Shown piece by piece: positions 57,676 to 64,000 of a stretch of DNA of 64,000 nt. The DNA comes from an uncultured Muribaculaceae bacterium (GTDB lineage: Bacteria; Bacteroidota; Bacteroidia; Bacteroidales; Muribaculaceae). The stretch is taken from the NCBI GenBank assembly GCA_910584495.1, contig CAJUAR010000003.1, positions 1 through 64,000 of the forward strand. Direction: 5' to 3'. Both the position numbers and the translations under genes were made by a program. The notes under the pieces are model-generated. The model was given only the letters and a program-made list of their open reading frames with translations. It ran no database searches and was not told the origin of the DNA. Numbering within the stretch: the stretch's first letter is position 1; every line of letters starts with the position of its first letter.

Positions 57676-59409
57676 ATGAAAAAACCGTTTGCTTATATGC
57701 TTTTGACATTATTGTGTCTGGCATCATCACTTGCGGCGCAGAACATGCGCATGGATACATACTGTAATCCGCTGAATGTAGACTATACCTACATGATATA
57801 TAATTCTTCCAGGGACATCTCCTACCGTTCGGGGGCAGACCCCGCCGTGGTGGAATTCCGTGGCGAATACTATATGTTCGTGACTCGTACGCACGGCTAT
57901 TGGCACTCTACAGACCTGCAAAACTGGGATTTTATCACACCGGGCGAAAACTGGTACCCCCAAGGCTGTAATGCTCCGGCAGCTCACAACTACCGAGATT
58001 CCGTACTCTATGTATGTGGCGATCCTTCAGGGTCGATGAGCGTGCTCTATACCGACAACCCCAAGTCGGGTAATTGGAAAGCCACACCGGCCATCATCAA
58101 CGACCTGCAGGACCCCGACCTTTTTATCGATGATGACGGTAGTGCCTACATGTTCTGGGGCTCTTCCAACCGCTGGCCTATCCGTGGCATGAAGCTCAAC
58201 AAGAACCATCGTTTCATAAAAGAAGGCGAAAAGCAGGAACTTTTCAATCTCGACCCCGAAAAACATGGATGGGAACGTTTTGGCGAAAATCATACCGACA
58301 CCGTGTTGGGCGGTTATATCGAAGGGCCGTGGCTGACAAAGCACAATGGGAAATATTACATGCAGTATGCCGCGCCGGGTACCGAATTTAATGTATATGC
58401 CGATGGTGTATATGTGGCCGACCAACCTATGGGCCCCTACACCTACCAGAAGCACAACCCCATTTCCTATAAGCCCGGCGGTTATATCAATGGTGCCGGA
58501 CATGGAAGCACCGTCCTCGGCCCGGGTGAGCAATACTGGCATTTCGGATCTATGGCTCTGCCCATCAATATGAACTGGGAACGCCGCCTGTGCATGTTCC
58601 CCACCTATTTCGACGAAGACGGCATCATGTACTGCGACACCCGCTTTGGCGACTATCCCCGCTATGCCCCCGCAGTGCCCGGAAAGAAAGGCGAATTCCG
58701 CGGATGGATGCTTCTTTCCTACAACAAACCCGCCAAAGGCTCTTCGGCAGTCGACGGCCATACGGCTGCCGGCCTTACCGACGAGAATTGCAAAACTTTC
58801 TGGCTGGCCTCTTCCAACGACAACACGCAGTGGGTGGAGATAGACCTCCAGACCCCTGCCACGGTAAACGCTGTTCAGGTCAACTACAACGATTATAAGA
58901 GCAACATGTATGGCCGCTACCCCGACCTGAGGCATCGCTATACCATCGAAGGCTCTATCGATGGTGTCAACTGGACACGTCTGGTCAACCGCAGCAACAG
59001 TTTCAAGGACACACCCAACGATTACGTGGAATTGGAAAATCCTGCCCGTGTGCGTTACATACGCTACAAAAACATTCATGTTCCCACGCCACACCTTTCC
59101 ATTTCTGCCATCCGTGTTTTCGGTCTTGGCGAAGGCAAGGTTCCGGCTCCGGTTAAGACTTTCGAACCTCGACGTCATGAAGACCGCCGCGACATCACTC
59201 TAACTTGGAAACCTGTCAAAGGTGCTCAGGACTACAACATCCTTTGGGGCATCGCTCCCGACAAGCTCTACAACTCGTGGATGGTGTATGGCAACGAGGG
59301 CAAGCATCTGATGAAATGTCTTTCCACCGACCAGGACTATTACTTTGCCATCGAAGCTTTCAATGAAAACGGCGTATCGCAACGTGTTTGCCTTCGTGAG
59401 GCATATTGA
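57676..59409 (+). CDS. GH43-type glycosidase with CBM32-like and Fn3-like domains
   Basis: A 577-aa exported enzyme. Signal MKKPFAYMLLTLLCLASSLAA; five-bladed GH43 propeller with base Asp in SGADPAVVEFRGEYY, the pKa-tuning Asp in LQDPDLFIDDDGSAY and acid Glu in GGYIEGPWLTKHNGKYY. After about residue 340 a discoidin-like CBM32 module (WVEIDLQTPATVNAVQVNY) and a short fibronectin-III-like end (DITLTWKPVKGAQDYNILWG) follow. Substrate likely a pentose- or galactose-containing side chain. It begins 55 nt after the sulfatase stop. Confidence 0.85.
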   Translation: MKKPFAYMLLTLLCLASSLAAQNMRMDTYCNPLNVDYTYMIYNSSRDISYRSGADPAVVEFRGEYYMFVTRTHGYWHSTDLQNWDFITPGENWYPQGCNAPAAHNYRDSVLYVCGDPSGSMSVLYTDNPKSGNWKATPAIINDLQDPDLFIDDDGSAYMFWGSSNRWPIRGMKLNKNHRFIKEGEKQELFNLDPEKHGWERFGENHTDTVLGGYIEGPWLTKHNGKYYMQYAAPGTEFNVYADGVYVADQPMGPYTYQKHNPISYKPGGYINGAGHGSTVLGPGEQYWHFGSMALPINMNWERRLCMFPTYFDEDGIMYCDTRFGDYPRYAPAVPGKKGEFRGWMLLSYNKPAKGSSAVDGHTAAGLTDENCKTFWLASSNDNTQWVEIDLQTPATVNAVQVNYNDYKSNMYGRYPDLRHRYTIEGSIDGVNWTRLVNRSNSFKDTPNDYVELENPARVRYIRYKNIHVPTPHLSISAIRVFGLGEGKVPAPVKTFEPRRHEDRRDITLTWKPVKGAQDYNILWGIAPDKLYNSWMVYGNEGKHLMKCLSTDQDYYFAIEAFNENGVSQRVCLREAY

Positions 59410-59459
59410 TGATACAAACAATGAAAATCAAGTAAACTTCCGGATAGAACGTTTTTAAT

Positions 59460-60239
59460 ATGAAGAATATATTTTGTACTGCTTTATGTCTGCTGATGGC
59501 TCTATGCCTCTATGCGCAGGACACCTATGCCGAGTATGAACAGAAAGTGTATGTTTCTTCGCAAGGCGATTCACTGAAGTATCGTCTGCTGCGTCCCGAA
59601 ACAGAAAAGCCCGGGGAGAAATATCCGCTGGTGCTCTTTCTGCATGGTGCCGGCGAACGAGGCAATGACAACCAGAAACAGCTGGTGCACGGCGGGCAGA
59701 TGTGGCTCAATCCGGTGAACAGAGCGGAGCATCCTGCTTTTGTGCTATTCCCTCAGTGCCCGACGGAGGATTACTGGGCATACCTCTCCCGTCCCAAGTC
59801 CTTTGTCCCCGGCGAAATGCCTCAGTCACAGGAAGCCACGCCCATTTTCAGCACCTTGATGCAGCTGCTGGATACTTATCTGGCAATGCCTCAGGTCGAC
59901 AAAGACCGTATTTATGTAATGGGGCTGTCGATGGGCGGCATGGGAACGTTCGACCTGGCGATACGCTATCCCGAAGTCTTTGCCGCCGCCGTTCCTATTT
60001 GCGGCACTGTGAACCCCGAACGGCTTTCTGCTGCCAAGGACGTGAAGTTCCGCATCTATCACGGCGATGCCGATAACATTGTTCCGGTAGAGGGCTCGCG
60101 TCAGGCCTACAAAGCCTTGAAGGCTGCCGGCGCCGATGTGAAATACATCGAATTCCCCGGTGTGAATCATGGCAGCTGGACTCCTGCTTTCAACGACCTC
60201 GAACTGATGGATTGGTTATTCAGCCAAAAGAAAAAATGA
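59460..60239 (+). CDS. Alpha/beta-hydrolase esterase (CE1-like)
   Basis: A 259-aa exported protein. Signal MKNIFCTALCLLMALCLYA; VLFLHGAGERGNDNQKQL (oxyanion His-Gly), nucleophile YVMGLSMGGMGTF, Asp in YHGDADNIVP and His in GVNHGSWTPAF complete a catalytic triad. It resembles PHB-depolymerase/feruloyl-type esterases found in glycan loci, which remove acyl groups that block glycosidases. Its stop overlaps the next start by 4 nt (ATGA), so it is coupled to the metallophosphoesterase. Confidence 0.87.
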   Translation: MKNIFCTALCLLMALCLYAQDTYAEYEQKVYVSSQGDSLKYRLLRPETEKPGEKYPLVLFLHGAGERGNDNQKQLVHGGQMWLNPVNRAEHPAFVLFPQCPTEDYWAYLSRPKSFVPGEMPQSQEATPIFSTLMQLLDTYLAMPQVDKDRIYVMGLSMGGMGTFDLAIRYPEVFAAAVPICGTVNPERLSAAKDVKFRIYHGDADNIVPVEGSRQAYKALKAAGADVKYIEFPGVNHGSWTPAFNDLELMDWLFSQKKK

Positions 60240-61228
60240 AAAAGATAACGACTTTAGCCGGAGTGCTCCTTTTATGGAGCACTCTCTTTATTTCCTGCGC
60301 CACAACAGGAAAAGTAAGCACTTTTGTGGTCTTGCCTGATACGCAGACCTATTTGGAACAATGCCCTGAGGTTTTCGATTCGCAAATCGACTGGCTGCTT
60401 GCAAACCGCAAGAAAATTGACGCCGTGTTCCAAGTGGGAGATTTGACACAGGATAATTCGCCTGTTGAATGGGCCTATATGCAGAAAGCGTTTAACCGTA
60501 TCGACGAAGCGGGCATACCATATACTGTTGTGTGGGGAAATCATGATATTGGCAGTAAGCCCGGTAAGTTTTCGGATGTTCACAACACCGATATGGCCAA
60601 CAGGTATTTCCCCCTTTCTTTATACGAACAGAAGGACTATTGGGGAGGCTCTGCCGATGGAAAGACATTGGATAACTATTATATAAACCTCAAGGCCGGC
60701 GGTGCCGAATGGCTGGTTTTGAATTTTGAATTCGGACCCTCCGACGAGGTCCTGCAATGGGCCGATTCAATAATAGGTGCCAACCACGATAAACTTGTCA
60801 TCCTCAATACGCATGCTTATCTCTACAGTGACAGTACGCTACACGATGGCGACGACTGGTGGCTCCCTCAAAATTACGGTATTGGCAAAGAACCCGGACG
60901 CACAGTGTACGACGGTGCCGGTATCTGGAATAAACTTCTTTGCAAGCATCGCAATGTTGCTGCTGTTTTTTGCGGACATATCCTCAAAAGCGGTGTCGGC
61001 ACACTCGTCTCTGACGGAAAAGAGGGAAACAAAGTTTACCAAATGCTGGCAAACTTCCAACGCGGCGTGGAAGGCTGCAAATTAGGCGGTGAAGGATACC
61101 TGCGAATTGTTTCTTTTAATCGGAAAACTAAGGAAATAGATGTGAAAACCTATTCCACCTGGAACAAAGCATACCATCCATCCGAGCATCATAATTTCAA
61201 ATTCACAGACGTGGATTTCGCGCACTGA
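60236..61228 (+). CDS. Metallophosphoesterase, exported lipoprotein
   Basis: A 330-aa protein with a lipoprotein signal (LLLWSTLFISC) and a calcineurin-like phosphoesterase fold: FVVLPDTQTYLEQ (Asp), VFQVGDLTQDNSP (G-D), YTVVWGNHDIGSKPG (G-N-H-D), NTHAYLY and AAVFCGHILKSGVG (G-H). All metal ligands appear present. It may remove phosphate from glycans or other envelope molecules. Its start at 60236 (MKKITTL) shares ATGA with the esterase. It is followed by a 122-bp gap and the HTCS gene. Confidence 0.88.
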   Translation: MKKITTLAGVLLLWSTLFISCATTGKVSTFVVLPDTQTYLEQCPEVFDSQIDWLLANRKKIDAVFQVGDLTQDNSPVEWAYMQKAFNRIDEAGIPYTVVWGNHDIGSKPGKFSDVHNTDMANRYFPLSLYEQKDYWGGSADGKTLDNYYINLKAGGAEWLVLNFEFGPSDEVLQWADSIIGANHDKLVILNTHAYLYSDSTLHDGDDWWLPQNYGIGKEPGRTVYDGAGIWNKLLCKHRNVAAVFCGHILKSGVGTLVSDGKEGNKVYQMLANFQRGVEGCKLGGEGYLRIVSFNRKTKEIDVKTYSTWNKAYHPSEHHNFKFTDVDFAH

Positions 61229-61314
61229 ACTCCATAGACTTTGAACGGACACAAAGAAAGTCGCACAACGCATTTTTAACATTTTGAATACCGTATAATC
61301 CGACAATATTTTTG

Positions 61315-61322
61315 TAATTTTG
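61315..61322 (+). promoter_or_regulatory. -7 box before the HTCS gene
   Basis: TAATTTTG, a consensus -7 match, lies 28 nt before the ATG. The nearest upstream TTTG (61283-61286) is 28 bp away, so the -33 part is uncertain. Confidence 0.5.
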
Positions 61323-61350
61323 TGAAATTGGATAAGAAGTATTCAAAAAA

Positions 61351-64000
61351 ATGGCTGTGCAGAGACTAATACGGCTAATCGCGCTGATGCTTCCGCTATT
61401 TATTTTAGCGGAAAAGCTCAATGCGGAAATACGACCAATCCAGGAAATTCTGAGGTTAGACAATACTTCCGGTTTAAGAAGTCAGAAGGCATATTCAATT
61501 TTAGAAGATGAGTACGGAGCAATTTGGATAGGAACCAAAGCTGGTGTAAATCGCTATAATGGTCGCACATTAAAGAATTATACCCTGACAGGAAATGTCT
61601 ATTCTTTTGAGGATATGGCCGCAGCCGGTAGGATCGTTCGTTTGTATAACAATAAAGGTGACTTATACGCTTATGATACATCCGGGAAAATCTACCTGTA
61701 TTCAAAAATATTTGATAGATTTGATGTCATACTGCAACTTTCAGAGCATACCAACGGTGATGCTTTAAATAAATATTTACAGACCTCTGACGGATGTGAA
61801 TTATTTGCAATGAATGATGGCCTGTATATGCGCAGAAATCAGGAGGCGGTTAAACCGATTATCCCAAATATTACTGTCAATGAACTATTATTGGCGGGAG
61901 ACAAGGTATTTGTAGGTACTGGTTCGGGACTAAAGATTTTGAATAGAGACCGAACCATCAGTGATGTCAATTCTCTTAATGGGCTGAATATTATTAGCCT
62001 TTACCATGATGTGAGAAACAACCGTTTATATGCAGGAACGTTCGACCGGGGTTTATGGGTGCTGGACTTGTCAAACCTCACATCAAATCAAATACATCCT
62101 GAAAGCGAACTGTTAAGCAAACCGATTCGCTCAGTAATCGAACTTACGCCTGATGATATAGCTGTCGGTGTCGATGGAAACGGAGTTTTAAATCTGAACA
62201 AGAACGACAGCAGACTAAATATTCTTGTAAACACCGACATCAATCCGGATTTTGCATTTGTTGGTAACGGTATATACGCTCTTAATACCGACAGTAATGG
62301 TAATTTGTGGATTGGGAGTTACACTGGCGGGGTTACAATGATTAGTTTCTCGTCTTTTCCAATCCAATTATTGATTCACAGGATAAACGGGGAAAATTTT
62401 CTTGCAAATAATAATGTAAATGCCATAATAGAAAATTCCGACGGGAGCATATGGTATGCTACTGACAATGGCATCAGTATCGCTGATACCAGAAGCGCAT
62501 CGTGGAAACATATTTTGGAAAATGAAGTTATTGTAACGATGTGCCGAGCCTCGAATGACGACGTTCTGGCAGGTTGCTATGGCGAAGGCCTGTATCTGCT
62601 CGATAAATCCGGAAAAATAAAAAAACACTGGACTCAAAAGGACGGCACGTTGCCATACGATTATATTTTTACTGTAAAAGTCGATTCGCAAGGCAATATC
62701 TGGATAGGTTCTCCACATGGGGCTCTTACACGGCTTGACTCTGATTTCCAGAATATGCGTCAGTTCCTGATTGACAAGATATTGTCTATTAACATTCTTG
62801 AAAATGACGATATCTGCGTCGGGACAGTCAATGGATTCTATATCGTAAATCCAAAGACAGACAGTTTCAACTGGTATGCGAACCAGCGGGAACACGACGG
62901 ACAGGATATCAACTCCTATATCATACCTACACTGTTCAATCGCGATTCAACTGTGTGGCTTGGCACAGAAGGCGGAGGGCTGATGCTTTATGATGTTCCC
63001 GGTCGTAGAATTGTCAAAAAATATAAAGTTGCGGACGGTTTACCGTCCAACGACATATATAGTCTCCAGAAAGATGCTTCCGGCAGATTATGGGTGGGAA
63101 CCGGAAATGGCGTTGCAATAGTGGACGACACCATAGCTTCAAGCCTTAATTACATTAATGGAGTTGCCCGCGAGTACAACAAGCTGTCAAGCACACAACT
63201 GGCTTCCGGCGATTTAATATTTGGAGGTACTGCGGGCGCAGTCCGGTTTTCTCCGGAGAAAATCAGTGCTATAAACTATTCGGCAACTCTCAGAATTACA
63301 GGCTTCTATATTGAGGGAATCACGGATGAGCAGAATATGGAATTGTTGCCGTCGATAAAGAAAATGATTGATGGCCGACACATTGTATTAGCATATAATC
63401 ACAATTCTTTCCAGCTCGACTATGAAGCCATAAACATTCAGTTCAGAGATGATATTTCATTTCGCTACATATTGGAAGGATATGATAAGGAATGGAGCGA
63501 CATATCTTTTGATGAAACTGCCCGATTCAGAAATCTGCCATCCGGGAATTATACCCTGAAAATTCAGGCACTTCGCAAAAGTGACGGCAGAGTATTGGAC
63601 AACAAGACCATACAGGTATCTGTCAAGAAACCTTGGTGGCATACAATCTGGGCATGGATGCTATATGTGATTGTTGTCGGTTGGTTGATATACCTATTGA
63701 TACGGTATAAATGGTATCAGCTCAGAAAACGCCATGACGAAGATAAAATACGGTTCTTTATTAACGCTGCTCACGACATTAAGACACCGCTGTCGTTGAT
63801 TATGGCTCCAATCGAAGAATTGGGCAAACAAGATGGCTTACCAGATAAATGTCAATATCTTTTAGAGATAGCCGGGAACAACATCCGGAAACTTAATGCT
63901 GTGACTGCCCAACTGTTGGATTTTGAAAAAATTGACACAAAAAAAACAGCAGTCAATTTTGAGCCTCTGAACCTCAACTATTTATTATCCGAAGAAGTCA
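61351..64000 (+). CDS. Hybrid two-component system sensor (partial, runs off window)
   Basis: An open frame from ATG 61351 to the window end (883 codons seen). Signal VQRLIRLIALMLPLFILAEK; periplasmic beta-propeller with Reg_prop repeats (SILEDEYGAIWIGTKAGVNR, DSNGNLWIGSYTGG, DASGRLWVGTGNG); a Y_Y_Y domain near 690-760 (FRYILEGYDKEWSDI); one transmembrane helix (AWMLYVIVVGWLIYLLI); and a HisKA box RFFINAAHDIKTPLSLIM with phospho-acceptor His at residue 808. The kinase ATPase, receiver and HTH parts lie beyond the window. HTCS proteins sense oligosaccharides and switch on adjacent glycan loci, here probably the GH2-MPE genes or a SusCD set to the right. Confidence 0.92.
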   Translation, partial: MAVQRLIRLIALMLPLFILAEKLNAEIRPIQEILRLDNTSGLRSQKAYSILEDEYGAIWIGTKAGVNRYNGRTLKNYTLTGNVYSFEDMAAAGRIVRLYNNKGDLYAYDTSGKIYLYSKIFDRFDVILQLSEHTNGDALNKYLQTSDGCELFAMNDGLYMRRNQEAVKPIIPNITVNELLLAGDKVFVGTGSGLKILNRDRTISDVNSLNGLNIISLYHDVRNNRLYAGTFDRGLWVLDLSNLTSNQIHPESELLSKPIRSVIELTPDDIAVGVDGNGVLNLNKNDSRLNILVNTDINPDFAFVGNGIYALNTDSNGNLWIGSYTGGVTMISFSSFPIQLLIHRINGENFLANNNVNAIIENSDGSIWYATDNGISIADTRSASWKHILENEVIVTMCRASNDDVLAGCYGEGLYLLDKSGKIKKHWTQKDGTLPYDYIFTVKVDSQGNIWIGSPHGALTRLDSDFQNMRQFLIDKILSINILENDDICVGTVNGFYIVNPKTDSFNWYANQREHDGQDINSYIIPTLFNRDSTVWLGTEGGGLMLYDVPGRRIVKKYKVADGLPSNDIYSLQKDASGRLWVGTGNGVAIVDDTIASSLNYINGVAREYNKLSSTQLASGDLIFGGTAGAVRFSPEKISAINYSATLRITGFYIEGITDEQNMELLPSIKKMIDGRHIVLAYNHNSFQLDYEAINIQFRDDISFRYILEGYDKEWSDISFDETARFRNLPSGNYTLKIQALRKSDGRVLDNKTIQVSVKKPWWHTIWAWMLYVIVVGWLIYLLIRYKWYQLRKRHDEDKIRFFINAAHDIKTPLSLIMAPIEELGKQDGLPDKCQYLLEIAGNNIRKLNAVTAQLLDFEKIDTKKTAVNFEPLNLNYLLSEEV

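Overview
The window looks like chromosomal DNA of a gut Bacteroidales bacterium, most likely family Muribaculaceae or a close relative. Evidence: promoters follow the Bacteroidetes pattern (TTTG, about 20 bp, TAnnTTTG). Bacteroidetes-restricted families are present (DUF4954, DUF6029, Omp28-like). Secreted proteins end in the tail ...NLQGVRVANPENGLYIRRQG.... A polysaccharide-utilisation segment carries a Ser-type sulfatase and a hybrid two-component sensor. Genus assignment is inference.

Layout. 1-9.2 kb: the 5' end of a group II (IIC-type) intron directly behind the terminator of a tRNA-Gly(CCC), a DUF3861 gene, an FprA-type flavoprotein, a DUF4954 beta-helix protein, then a run of sugar nucleotidyltransferase, rbfA, an FtsX-type permease, a radical SAM protein and a RecD-like helicase. 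9.2-12.5 kb: an AT-richer island with a tiny acidic ORF, a start-less coding remnant, an Imm26-like protein and a BspA-type leucine-rich-repeat surface protein. 12.5-22.5 kb: housekeeping genes (CDF metal exporter, secG, peptidase U32, MATE, an ECF sigma factor in reverse, an FtsB/DivIC-like protein, mutS, GNAT, thioredoxin). 22.5-33.8 kb (mostly minus): an Ig-like lipoprotein and polyprenyl synthase pair; a DUF4143-type ATPase bracketed by two copies of a 64-65 bp AT-rich hairpin; and a tightly overlapped operon acyl-CoA ligase - hflX - metY - metX - hom, which carries the homoserine-to-homocysteine branch of methionine synthesis.

34-49 kb: a secretome region with a TlpA-like protein, a DUF6029 protein, two Omp28-like proteins, a phosphodiester glycosidase and two paralogous jelly-roll-like proteins. 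Four of these genes share a nearly identical 3' block: sorting-tail codons, a GCAGCCGCCC terminator hairpin and a palindromic noncoding repeat. A 699-bp IS200/RAYT-like element with 114-bp inverted repeats (one mismatch), each holding three hairpins, sits among them. 49-64 kb: a glycan-degradation locus with a membrane one-component regulator, GH2, a decayed gene, an EEP lipoprotein, sulfatase, GH43-CBM32-like protein, esterase, metallophosphoesterase, and a hybrid two-component regulator cut by the window end. No SusC/SusD pair is visible.

The best candidates for something undescribed are the three repeat architectures: the transposase with three-hairpin inverted repeats, the hairpin-bracketed ATPase cassette, and the shared tail-terminator-repeat 3' block.
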